Shown in pieces: positions 49,672 to 60,989 of a DNA stretch of 64,000 bases. The notes under the pieces are model-generated. The model saw only the letters and a list, made by a program, of their open reading frames with translations, was not told the origin of the DNA and did no database searches. The stretch comes from Sycobia sp. Sy_11. Its lineage: Eukaryota > Arthropoda > Insecta > Hymenoptera > Epichrysomallidae. The stretch lies in assembly GCA_018907035.1 (NCBI GenBank), contig JACCIC010000121.1, positions 1,548,501-1,612,500 on the forward strand, written 5' to 3'. Made by a program: the position numbers and the translations under genes. Each line of letters opens with the position of its first letter. The stretch's first letter is position 1.

Positions 49672-51360
49672 TGCACGGTTTCTCGACGTAACATTCGACT
49701 ACAATATGTCTTTTTCAACGGAAATTCAAAATGCAATTATAAAATGTTTCAAAGCGCTAAATCTGGTTGAGTTTCCACGTGGTACATGGTGGGTTTCCCG
49801 CCCTGACACATTAATTACGATCCATAAAAGTTACGTTAGATCTATCGTGGACTATGCGTCTTTTATAGACTTTTTGCACCTGATGCACAAATTTAACAAA
49901 CTTGAAAAAATTCAAGACGCAGCCATTCGTGCTGCATATGGCTATAGCGTAACTGCGCCCACGAATATATAATTAGCCGAATGAAAATTACCCTTAATAC
50001 AGCCCCGCAGACAATATTTACTAAAAAATTACCTTATTAAGGGTAACTCTGACTCTAGCTCCTACTATCTAAAAGACGTTCGAAGCTATTATAGCCCAGC
50101 AGAGAAATATCCAAATATTGATAAGAATATTCTGCTAAATTGTATTAAAAGTGTCTTTGACCTCAAAAAATCGATAATTAATTCTATAGGCTCTAATTTA
50201 TTCAATTACGAATTTGCCGAATTCGGCAAAACTCTAACAAAAATCTAAGTAGCATAAATACTTTTAACACCGTCTGCACCTTCAATAATTTTCCAAAAGA
50301 ACATAATGCTGTAGCAATATATCTTTGTGGTAGTAAAGGAATAAAGAACAATTGCGCCGGCTCACCATGCTACTGTCCCTGATTTAATATTGAAATTGCT
50401 GAAGGCATTGATCATCGAACTTCTACATTCGCGGCGGAATACATTGCCCTATGTAATGCTCTTGCAATTATAAAAAATCCGGGGTCTGACTTCCTCGTTC
50501 TCTCTGATTCGCTCAGACTGCACTCTTATCCTAATAAACGGCGAAGTTAAAATTTAATATTAATCCATACATATTAGAAATAAAAAGAAAATACAACTTC
50601 ATTCTTTCAATATTGCGTTAAACGTCGGTAAAATTTTATTGGATTCTCGCACACATCGGTATCGGAGAAACCGAGAAAGCCGATACTCTCGCCAAAAATG
50701 CTACTAGTACAACCATGTGTCAAATCAGTGAGCTACCATTCTTCTACACTGCTCACTTTTTTCAAAGAAAACGCCCTCGCGAAAACCGTGCAAAAGGCAA
50801 AAGAGCAAAAAACAAGCCGAATTACGACAAAAAATTTCTTTCGAAAGTTGCTCTCGAGCAAAGCCCGAGTTTGGTATGAATACGTAAACGAAAACTAGAT
50901 GGAGCCTTTATAACTACTATAAATCGCTGTAGATCCAATCACTATAATCTCGCAGCATCACTATTCCGCAAAAACATAATCGACGATCCAAAATGTAAAT
51001 GCGGAACAGAAAAATTCAATCATATTATTTGGCAATGTCTGATAATTGACTCTCAAGGCAAATTTATGTTAAAAAACCAAAAGAATTACTATCTGGATCC
51101 GTATGTTACCCACTCTGCATCGAAACATTTATTAGCGAACCCAATGTAAAAGCGCGCCAAATAATATTTAATTTTTTGAACAACTGTAAGCCGAATGTGT
51201 AATAACTGTGTATATCACCTTCGAGAATATTATACACAGAAATGTGATACTTGTAACTTACATCTTACTATTTCTATTTTCAGCTACTTACATAATTGTA
51301 ATTCAAGCTCTTTGTAAAGCTGAATAGGCACGAAAGGCCTCGATAAAGCTTCTAAATAAA
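49672..51360 (+). mobile_element. 5'-truncated RNase H-bearing LINE relic
   Basis: About 1.7 kb of the 3' part of a non-LTR retrotransposon lies in plus orientation. It begins within the end of the reverse transcriptase region (ARFLDVTFDYNMSF) and carries RNase H and a C-terminal zinc knuckle. It ends with a short 3' UTR (ATAGGCACGAAAGGCCTCGA) and an A-rich tail near 51350. The domain order fits the I/R1/LOA-type LINEs, and the clade is not resolved. 5' truncation is usual for LINE copies. I could not find a target-site duplication. Multiple stops and frame changes show an old, dead copy. Confidence 0.85.
49675..51201 (+). pseudogene. LINE ORF2 pseudogene (RT end, RNase H, zinc knuckle)
   Basis: Reverse-transcriptase thumb/linker sequence is readable at 49675-49972 (RGTWWVSRPDTLITIHKSYV, SYVRSIVDYASF, KLEKIQDAAIRAAYG). 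Stops and frame changes follow (LAE-stop-KLPLIQPRRQYLLKNY). RNase H appears at about 50300-50700. The first catalytic position, normally TDGS, reads YLCGS, so its Asp is lost. AAEYIAL and VLSDSL retain the Glu and second Asp, and EKADTLA retains the last Asp. A CCHC-type knuckle, CKCGTEKFNHIIWQC, lies at about 50995-51040. The last frame ends near 51201 (NFLNNCKPNV). No part could encode an active enzyme. Confidence 0.85.
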
Positions 51361-51364
51361 AAAA

Positions 51365-53400
51365 TTTATTTTATATCATTTATATAAATAATAAATATCA
51401 TTGATTGATATAAATGTTGCCACGATATATCCGTAATCTTTATATTATTTTACGACTGACGAATTATACAATCTATAGTATTTTTATTAATGCCCATTGC
51501 TTCCTTTCTCGTGATTATGATTTAATAGGGCTACTTTCTGTTGTAGTATATTTTTGAATATGTTATCGTCCATAAGTTTTAGTTTCTCCTTGACGTTTTA
51601 TTCGAATCCCTCGTCACTAAATCATGCAAATTACCTTTTCCGAAGGTACTGTATAGTATTAAGGAATAAATTCCACAATTTATATGATATGCACATATGC
51701 TGCATTATATGAGATACATGATCTATAAAATAGATTTTTTAACAAATAAGTAATTTCAAACAAGCTGATAAAACTTGAAAACATGAAGCTTTTAATTTAG
51801 AGAATAAAAAATTTATATTGCAATCTCTTAACATTACTTTAGAATTAATAAGAGCCTACTTTAATTGTAAAATACTATAATGGCTAATAATATTACATCA
51901 TTCATCGAAAGCTTATTTTGAAAGACGATGCATATACTGCATATATTGCTCAATTGTAGAAACAATTTCAATTAAATTTACTAATATTTATACGTAATGA
52001 TATGTGTCAAATCGCAATATAACAATGAGGAATTCAATCTGAGATGTATTGCTTTATAATACAGATTGTAGGCGGTACCTTTGTTACCGATATTATTTCA
52101 AACAAAAGCACGACTGGAAATTAAACAATGAGTATCCCTGTACCTTTTCGAAGATGCACATATACCTGTGAGCGCAAATCACGCGCGAACGATTATTTAC
52201 GTAAATTATTGCAGAAGGTATGCATTGTATTGTAATAATAACAAGCGTGTGCACGTGCATTGCAGTTGGTTTGGACTTGGCTAGTTTTCAAAAGATAAAT
52301 GTTAAAATATATCTATGGCAAATCACGCAAATTGAACAGATCATTATAGAAACCAAATCGATAACGGATATTTTTATTTTGAAAGCACATTATTTGTTAT
52401 AAAAATTGACTTTGCTTATATGTTACGAGAATTTTAAAGTTGCAGGTTTGAAAAAGAAATCACATTCGCACGATTACCAGGCTTACTGTATTATATATTT
52501 TCTATCGGTTAAGTAGGGAGTCAGAAAATATTTTTTATAATCATTGCCGAATGAAATTTAGAATATATAATTTAGTTGTGAAATTATGGTGTCTTGCTGA
52601 ATCGATTATTTTATCGGAACACACACTTACAGGAATCCTTCAAACGAGCATTCTGAAAAATATAATAAATATAGAAGTGACTGTTGTAAACAAGAACTCG
52701 AAAAAATTTCAAAGAATCAATTTGAAAATTTTTAAGGATGCCCCAACTAAGAAACCAATATCTGTAGATTTTGCAGTTTTTACGAGATGGGCCGTTTATT
52801 TTGTTATTACATCATTTTATTTAATTTCATACTAGTCATCTTGCTTCCATAATGGTGAATTGTTTTATTAAATAGTACTTCTAATTTCAATTGTAGAATA
52901 ATCCACATTTAAACAGTTAAACTAAAAAATAATAATAAACTGTATCTTCCTAAAAAGACATTGAAAGCAAATAATTTTATCTTGAAAAAAGCTATTGTAT
53001 TGGTATAGAATACAAAAAAATTTATAATATATTTGAGCAAAGTTCGTAATGTAATTTCAAATAAAGAAATACGTCTTAAACAATTCTAGCTAACATATTG
53101 TTATTCTAAAAATGTTCTTTTTATTAATAATAAATTGTACTAAATTACAGTTTAAAATTATTTACGGAATTAACTAAATAGCATTAAAAAATTAAAATAA
53201 AACCTGTAAAGAATAAGTGTCTTAATTAATATTACAAAAAGTCGGCTCATATTTTGTAATTAGGACACCTATAATTAAATTGATAATTTCTTAACCTGAA
53301 CAAATCTCTAATTAATAATTAGTAACAATTTAATTAAAACCAATGATCGGTTTAAATTACAACAAAGCTTCGTCCTTCCTTAAAATTTTTTTAGCGTTAC
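51365..53400. other. AT-rich non-coding stretch
   Basis: Long AT-rich sequence. The frame at 52551-52835 (94 codons, starting ATG, Lys/Ile-rich) resembles nothing I know. No RNA gene or repeat was recognised. Confidence 0.45.
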
Positions 53401-53447
53401 CGTATGTATAGAGTTTTTGATTGTTTTTTTTTCTTCGTGCGCTTCAG

Positions 53448-53565
53448 ACATTTATACCGTGTGGATAATCGCTTCTTCGAGGACGAGGCAGTGGGGGAGC
53501 AGGTTTTTTTTATCGGCATTCTGTTGAACCGGGCCTCTAGAATTCTCCACAGGAAGTGCGAATAA
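53448..53565 (+). CDS. Best candidate host exon, unknown protein
   Basis: A strong acceptor precedes the segment: a T-rich run from 53411, then TTCTTCGTGCGCTTCAG ending at 53447. From there one frame is open for 38 codons to TAA at 53563-53565. It begins HLYRVDNRFFEDEAVGEQ and continues VFFIGILLNRASRILHRKCE. A CAG/GT boundary at 53502/53503 could end the exon earlier, although the donor GTTTTT is poor. The first 18 codons have varied, non-AT-driven usage unlike the surroundings. I do not recognise the protein and no partner exon was found. Confidence 0.3.
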
Positions 53566-55347
53566 TTTAACGCGCACGACTATAATCTACATGTACTAGT
53601 AATGAAATTTCGCTATCTCCAATCTTATACACGGGAGATATAATGATGTAAGTGTAATAAAGCGAAAAGTGAATGCGCGGGTTATATTCTCGTCATTAAT
53701 CTATGCTCATCAGAAGCAAGATTTTTTTTTACGAATCTCTACAGGTACTGAATGTAAGTTTAAAGTGTTTACTACATTTTAATTGGATCGCTTGGAGGCG
53801 AAAATCATTCATTGGCGACAATATTTAAATCCATAAATAAATAGCAATTAAATATGTACTAACGATACACTAAATATATGAAGAAAGCGAGGCATATTGG
53901 TTTTATTATTTTAAAAATAAAATGCATTAATAATATACTGTTGAAGTATGAATGGCGTCAATTGAAATATAAAAAATACATGCAATTAGGACGAAATGAC
54001 GTTCACGACTGCCTGATATTTTTAATACAGCAATGAGTTTACTGTATAATTGTCAAAATGAACCGACTTTATTACTACTGCTATTTAAAAATATTAACTA
54101 TATCTAATCCGATCGAATATTTATTTATACGTTAACTTTCTGACATCGCGTGAAAAACTATAATTGCTATTAGATGCATCGATTAATTGTATTACAAACG
54201 TAGGCAAATAGAAATATACCTCGGAAGAAAATGCAAGTGAACATTTCTCATCTGTCAAACGCTAAAATCGGATTTGGATAAAAACTCTCTTCACGCTTGC
54301 CTTCGCCAGACAAAAGAAAATTGCATTATAATATGCGCACTCGGGTCTTAAAAGCTGATATATATGTCGGTGTAGGAGAGCTCAGTTGCGCACATAACAA
54401 TCAGCGGAATCTTGAATAATACCGCTGCACCCTTTGCCCAATTGCGCGCATTAAAATTCTCATGTATATAAACCTGATTGTCGAGTCGTAAAGGACGTCG
54501 TAATCAGTGTTCGAATTTTAAGATATATCCCATAAAGAACGATCGGCGAGACGATCCGCGCGCGTTTTTCTTGCTGCTCTTGTTGTTTTTTATTCCTCAT
54601 AATTCAAAAAAGGCACACAACCTGCATATTATTTTTACAAAATAATTTTAACAATCGTTAAGGCATAGTTTTAAGAAGCAGAAAAAAATTTTCTAGGTAT
54701 AATGTAGACGAACAGTTCTCTGTTGGCTCTGCAATCTATCATTATTTTAACTTCATTTAACTAAGCATACAACATTTCGTAAAGTCGTAAAAGTGAATAG
54801 ATCCACTACTTTTTAAGACACATTTCTCATCTACGCTCGTTTTATTGCATCATAAAAACTGAGAAATAATCACACTGACAGAGTTAGTAGAGCCGGCTAG
54901 TGTAATTAAGTTACTAACGCCATCGTCTTTGCTTTTAAAATATATATATATATATTTAACAGAAAGTTTTATTTAATAGTGAATCCTTAAAAACTCACCA
55001 AATTACCTTGACATTATTAGTATATCGAAAAGATAAAACTTACGTGATTATAAGACGCTCGCGTGTGCGTAGACTATAAGTTATTTCTTTAACTTACCTG
55101 TAAACAAAGAAAATATAAATCAATAAGCATGCTTTTTAAAGCGATTCTATATAGAATACAAGAAATTATTTTAAGAATATATATTAATACATATTCTTTA
55201 AAATGTACACAACATTTAATGTTCGTATAATTCTTTCTATGTGATACTCGAAATATTGATCCAAATATTTTTCTTCATCGCCAAAGTCAAGACACAAATA
55301 AATTTGACTATTCAAAATTTATTGGATAATTTTTAGATTTGAGTTTG

Positions 55348-55352
<5 letters not shown>

Positions 55353-55402
<50 letters not shown>
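55353..55402. repeat. (AC)n microsatellite
   Basis: This is a 50-base alternating A/C tract. Confidence 0.97.
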
Positions 55403-55404
<2 letters not shown>

Positions 55405-56053
55405 TTTTTTAAAAATAATAATAAGAACACAATAAACTATATCATTTCTATTAAATAATGTAATAAGAATAATTAGTATATTGTGTATTTGTATTATTTT
55501 TAGTAAAAAGAATAAAAAGTCTAGGTCAACAGCAATATACGCCCCTTTCTTAAGGCAACGTGTGTTTACGGAGCCTTGACAATGTGGCTTAAATAATAAT
55601 CAATAAATCGAAGCAAGCACGAAGAGCCTATTATATGACAAGGAATTCAATGTTGTGTTTCATTAAAGATTAGTCCAAGTTCTTGCGCATATATTTGCGC
55701 TTGCACGTAGTGGATTAATGGCGCGAGCTTTGATCTAGTTTCAACGTCAATTCAAACGTTTTCGAACAGGCCATCGCTTCTTTCGTGCATTTACGGCCAG
55801 TGACGTATAGCGCTTGTGGGGTACGTCGTCACTTATAAAACATCATTATTTAGTTAACCCAAATAATCTGGGAAATGTATGTAAGAGCGATCTACCGCGG
55901 GGTATCGATAATGCCGGAAAGAATCGAGGTTTATTTAAAGTCGTTATCTAACAGAACGAGAAACGCGTCGCGGATGGCTCATCCCTTACCATTACGCGTT
56001 CTTTTTCATGAATATTTCAAGATGTACCTCGCGATTTTTTTATCCTGAAATGC

Positions 56054-56074
56054 ATACACGCAGTATGCGTGTAT
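56054..56074. repeat. Perfect 9-bp inverted repeat
   Basis: ATACACGCA and TGCGTGTAT are exact reverse complements around a 3-base loop. Confidence 0.85.
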
Positions 56075-56354
56075 TAATCATTCGTCGAGAGGGTATAAAT
56101 CAGAAAATGAATATCGACTTCGATTCCCTTTTGTATGTGGCGACAGAGGTTTCACGTCCTGCACGCACGGGAGTCCATATAAGGAATGAATAAAAAAGGT
56201 GGTTTTTTTTTTCATAACTATATTATTTATTACTTTGCTTGAAAATAAAAATTAAGCGTTATTCCTTTTCACGAAAAAGAGATATAAACGCTTAGACATA
56301 AATCTATTAAAATAGTTAAATGTTGTGCTGGAGAAAATTTATGTTCGGTATTCA

Positions 56355-56357
56355 AAA

Positions 56358-56388
<31 letters not shown>

Positions 56389-56389
56389 A
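56355..56389. repeat. (AATA)n tetranucleotide repeat
   Basis: About eight consecutive AATA units occur here. Confidence 0.95.
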
Positions 56390-57009
56390 ACGAATGATGG
56401 GAGGACAAAGGAAAAAAAGCGTTTAAAATCACCGAGCTGAATAAAGATTAATTCCCGTATCATTTAATAGATTTTAGAAACATTGTATATAATTTATTGC
56501 TTATTATATAAGAAGGTAAAACTGAAAAACATTGTGATAAACGTATAAATTCGAAATTTTTTCAAAAATAATAAAAAATATTTTAATATGTAAAGGAATG
56601 CATATACCGATAAATGTATTTATTTAAACAAATTTTAAGTTTATAAATATTTTCAGTTATACAGCATTTTATGATTGCAAATTCTTGGATTGCAAAACAA
56701 TTCGTGAATGAGATTCGCAAATTAACGTAAAAATTTAATGCAAAATAAATAAATAAATAAAAATAAGCAAAAACTAAGTAATCGAATGACGACTAGTAGT
56801 TCTCTATATACTAATTACTTTTCATTTAGATTCTGCATATACAAAATATGATTCTCTCGATCAAGGACATTATAATGAAGGTAAAATAAAATAGCCCCCA
56901 CATTTCATTCTCATCTGCAATTACAGCGAAATCTGCGAAAAATTACAGTTAATTATTTCGCAGGAGCCAGTTCGTCAATGGGTACATTATGATATCAGAG
57001 AGCAGAGTG

Positions 57010-57182
57010 TCGAAGCTTATAAGCACAATCGAGGAGGAGGGACTGTAGCAGGGATTCGAACGCAAACGAACGAGCAGCACCTGTGACGTAGACGCGCGGG
57101 CTCGTCGTCGGAGATGACGCAATATATATGCCCGGCGGAGTATCGAGCGCCGCCGCCGCGGAGCACCGCCAAACGCCGCGCA

Positions 57183-57229
<47 letters not shown>

Positions 57230-57340
57230 ATATGTATGTATATATATATATATATGTATATGTATGTATGTATATATACACGACCGCCACCGCGCGCCGC
57301 CGCTTCTGCTGCTATATACCGGCGTTGCTCTGGCTGGCTA
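57010..57340. other. GC-rich island split by TA tracts
   Basis: CpG-rich sequence at 57010-57185 and 57280-57375 surrounds TA and TATG tracts. Frames across it are repeat-derived. Confidence 0.5.
57186..57270. repeat. (TA)n with TATG/TGTA interruptions
   Basis: A TA tract at 57186-57225 is followed by TGTATATG-type units and more TA to about 57275. Confidence 0.95.
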
Positions 57341-57378
57341 TTGATCGCGAATTTTACTGCCTCCGCACGGTCTTCCAC

Positions 57379-57379
<1 letters not shown>

Positions 57380-57434
<55 letters not shown>
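57380..57434. repeat. (TA)n microsatellite
   Basis: This is a 55-base alternating tract. Confidence 0.97.
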
Positions 57435-57439
<5 letters not shown>

Positions 57440-59570
57440 CACTTCGTTGCGTTTTAACAGCGATTTCAACGGTTTTCCCACCCGACCCTATTCTCAAGGA
57501 ATTAACTGCAGTTTCATGTTTGTACTTAATAGCACTAAGTTTTTAAATAAATATTAACGATGTATTCTTCAATCATTGTATACATGAAGTTTTACGTGTC
57601 TGCGTAAAACTTCACAAACACACACATACACACGCACACTGTTTTGGATAAACTTTCGAGGCGCCTCCGAGTTTTCAACGAACGAATTTATTGTACTAAA
57701 AATAAATTGATGATTAAACCTTACGATCGGGCAACCAATTTGAGACGTTTACGTGTACTCTATAAATTATCTATATATCTCAATTTTAACGTACAGTTAC
57801 TTAAAATCATTCGAATTTCTATGTTTGGAAAATCATTTCTGACATGATTATTTAATACCAGCTGAGATGTCAAGAGTTTCTAAAAAAATTTATTTCTTCT
57901 TATTGAATAATTTTTTTAATCGAAACGGATGTTTCCGTCATATTCTTGTAGGTAACGATCACGGTAATTCTTATCAAGGAACACAATTTTCGTGACTCAT
58001 ATTTTAGCGATTCTTATTATAACTATGTAATATTAAAAAAGAAGTTGAATAAAAATAATAAAACATTTCTGAATTTTAAGAAAATTGATAGAATTACGGT
58101 TAAAATTGTCTCTATAATTAAAGGAACTCTCGTGCCACGTAAAAATTTCAATCATTAGCATGATCAATTTAAACTGAAAAATTAAATCCGAAGTTCGGAT
58201 CATTGAATGCAACGGAAACTAAATCTTTATTTTAATTTTGCTTACATACGAAACCAAAAACAATAAGAAAAAAAGAAAAAAATTCCTTATATTCCAACGA
58301 TGCAAACTTGGGACTATTAGTGGAAAAAATGAATGTGTATATAAAATGGATTTTAGATATTTCTATACCGATTTCAATTTAAAATGTATACGCACTACCA
58401 TAAAGCTCCTATTAATATATTTCTAATAGTGTATCAACCTTTAAAAATAGATACATAGTAATCAATTAAAATCATGTAAAATATTATAAATGTAATACGT
58501 CTACTTTGATAAGGATCAATGGCTGCTATATGAATCGTAGTTTCCTATAATTTAAATAACAAAATCGTTATTCCACCTAATTTCAATAATCACTTTCTAA
58601 TATATACAAGCCGAGCATGAAGATTTATTCGCCTAAAATAATTCCAAAAATTAGAAATCCAAATTAAAAACGAATAACTTATATTGGACAATTAATGAAA
58701 TCTACATAAAAATCAAATATATGGTACACATTATGAATTGAAAAAAATCATTATCATAAGTGTCATTAAATTATAGAAAATCTAAAATTATATTTTAGTT
58801 GTTGATTAAATGTGTTGTTGAAAATATTACAGTGTTCGTTTTCCAGAGAAGATTTTTACATTAAAGGAAAAATGACAATTTTATTACTGACACGGAAAAT
58901 CAAACGAGCACAAAATTTTACATATGTACACGCAGAATCGTACGTAAAAGGATACAAAATTTTCTTATTATGTGACTGTTTAAGCTATGTCTTCGTACTT
59001 ATCAATTCGATTTTTAATTAATTAAATCCTTTTAGAAGTGTACACCTTGACCTCCAGCATGATTATACAGCCGGACGTGGCAATCTTTTCATTTGCGCTG
59101 TCAAAAGGAGTTTTCATTTAAGTAAATTACGTTTACTATATAACGTCTAAACTTGACCTGAATTATGAGCGAAGTAATTACCAACGAAAATGCCCGACTT
59201 TCATCTCTGTTAATTTTTATTTAAAAACTTTTTTCTCTAAAAACACGAGCTACAACTCAGCTTAAAGAAATTCTAAAATTTACATAATTTACATCACAAA
59301 TACAGAAATCGAAATACTCGATTTGCAATTTAAATACGAAGTTCATATAATATAGTGCAACAAAAGATGATATCAGAAAATTTATAAAATTCTTTTAATA
59401 ATTTTAATTGTATCGGGACATAATTTTTAATATAAATAATGCATTGGATTAGTCTACAGTTTTAAGGCGAGTTTAAATTTATTATTGCAATTGTAATAAT
59501 TATTGTAATAAACTAGCCTATTAATTTTTACAATAAGATAATAAATAATAATAATATATTATTTGTAGAT
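57440..59570. other. AT-rich non-coding stretch
   Basis: AT-rich sequence with the inverted repeat at 57585-57614. The open frames at 57644-57847, 58238-58426 and 58812-59021 are Lys/Ile/Phe-rich without recognised domains. Confidence 0.5.
57585..57614. repeat. Perfect 12-bp inverted repeat
   Basis: TGAAGTTTTACG and CGTAAAACTTCA are exact reverse complements around a 6-base loop. A transcript could form a stable short hairpin. Confidence 0.9.
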
Positions 59571-59573
59571 CAG

Positions 59574-59575
<2 letters not shown>

Positions 59576-59612
<37 letters not shown>
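59576..59612. repeat. (CT)n microsatellite
   Basis: This is a 37-base alternating C/T tract in AT-rich DNA. Confidence 0.97.
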
Positions 59613-59614
<2 letters not shown>

Positions 59615-59616
<2 letters not shown>

Positions 59617-60690
59617 ATCTCCGTTTCGAATGTCCATGTATTTCATGGTTTAATGTTTACAGTGAAAAACCAATGCTATACTTAGAAATTATAAATTCTG
59701 TCGTCCTTCTTAGAATTCACCTTCACGAATCGCAAAACTTCTAAGACTTTTGGAGTACGAACGAAGACCATCAGCATGAAATTTTGCGCGTTAGTATTAA
59801 GTGTGTGCATCCGTAATTTTTTTTTTAATTTATACACATGGACGAACAGGCAAATGTGAACTAAAGTATTATGAATTACTTATTTTTACATTATTTAACA
59901 AAAGTTTAATTGTTTATCGTAAATAAAATTAATTTTTTTACTGCCTCTCCTATTTATTATATTTGATTCAACTTGGCAATTTCACGGATAATTCATATTT
60001 TTTTACTTTAATATTAAATAACATATTGAATACTATAAATTCCTTCAATTTAATTAAAATCTGACTCATAATCCGAATATAAAGAAAAATATCCAATAAT
60101 TATTAACCTATTTAAATATGTCTAAAATTTATTATGTTTTGAATATCGATAATTCTATAAATTAATCAGTAACCTCTTTTCTTTTTATATCTTTTTCACG
60201 ATCAATGCATAACCTATATATTATAGTATAATTTTGCTAAAAATTTTCCAAATCGTTGAAATCGGCAATTGTTGTCAAATCGATAGTTTAAATTTCAATT
60301 GGTTAAATATTTAAAAAGCTTAGTAATTATAAAATAAGTATTTATTGCACACTTTTAATTCAAGTATAACAATTATAGTGTTCTAATGAACAGAATTTCA
60401 AAAGATATGTATTGTCAAAGTAATTATTAGTAGTTTTTAATTGTTTAAATTCAATCATTTGATTTCAAGAAAATAAAACCTCATTTATTTTAAAAATTTT
60501 CTGGTGTTAATTATTATTTTCTTCTAATTCTGGGCAAATTTATTATAATTGGTTTAGAAAAATGTCGAAAAAATGTTTTATAAAAAAAATGTATCGTGAA
60601 ATTTATATATTTTTACATAATTTTTGTCAATTAAATGAAAAGGTAAAGGAATATGGACAGTAACTGTAGTTTAACAAGTTATTAGAGTTC
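59615..60690. other. AT-rich non-coding stretch
   Basis: This is one of the most AT-rich stretches of the window. No feature was recognised. Confidence 0.55.
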
Positions 60691-60693
60691 ACA

Positions 60694-60870
60694 GTAGAGA
60701 AGCGGTGATGGTGGGATTCATGATGATCCGATACCTTCAGGCTGTTCCTTCGTGGTGAAGTTTCGAAAATTAGAAGAGCCCAACTACTTAAACCGAGTGT
60801 TCGAACTTCGGTTAGTCTCTATTCTCGGAATGATAGTCGAGTTATACTCCCAATTCCAGTTCTAGATCCT
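60694..60870 (+). CDS. Unrecognised candidate coding fragment
   Basis: After TTCACAG (possible acceptor) and a TAG, a plus frame opens for about 58 codons to a TAG at about 60870. It contains GDGGIHDDPIPSGCSFVVKF and RVFELRLVSILGMIVELYSQ. The segment is clearly less AT-rich than its neighbours, and codon use is varied. There is no ATG at the start, so it would be a terminal exon or a retroelement piece. I recognise no family. Confidence 0.22.
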
Positions 60871-60941
60871 TCATTACCAGGCTCGTCGAGCAAAATGTCC
60901 ACCAATTACGCTAGAGCATGTTGAGAAGGTTTGAAAGTGAG

Positions 60942-60983
60942 CAGAGAGAGAGAGAGAGAGAGAGACAAACAGACAGACAGACA
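60942..60983. repeat. (GA)n then (CAGA)n
   Basis: A GA tract of about 24 bases is followed by AAACAGACAGACAGACAGAG. Confidence 0.94.
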
Positions 60984-60989
60984 GAGAAA

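Larger units (their letters stand above)
53570..56990. other. AT-rich non-coding stretch with short repeats
   Basis: This stretch contains an AC tract (55353-55402), an ATAA tract (56355-56389), a short TA run near 54941-54955 and the inverted repeat at 56054-56074. The segment 54360-54600 is somewhat GC-richer, with TATATAAA at 54465 and TCAGT at 54504. Their spacing is too wide for a standard core promoter. Confidence 0.45.

Noticed and set aside
52551..52835. 94-codon plus frame
   Set aside because: It is Lys/Ile-rich as expected from AT-rich DNA, with no splice support and no recognised domain.
54465..54508. TATATAAA followed by TCAGT
   Set aside because: About 40 bases separate TATA from the initiator, wider than the usual roughly 30, so it is not a standard core promoter.
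55547..55580. miR-124-like TTAAGGCAACG
   Set aside because: Only the start resembles the microRNA, and the possible stem is five base pairs.
57040..57075. tRNA T-loop-like TTCGAAT on the minus strand
   Set aside because: The flanking bases do not pair as a T-stem, and no acceptor or anticodon arm can be drawn.
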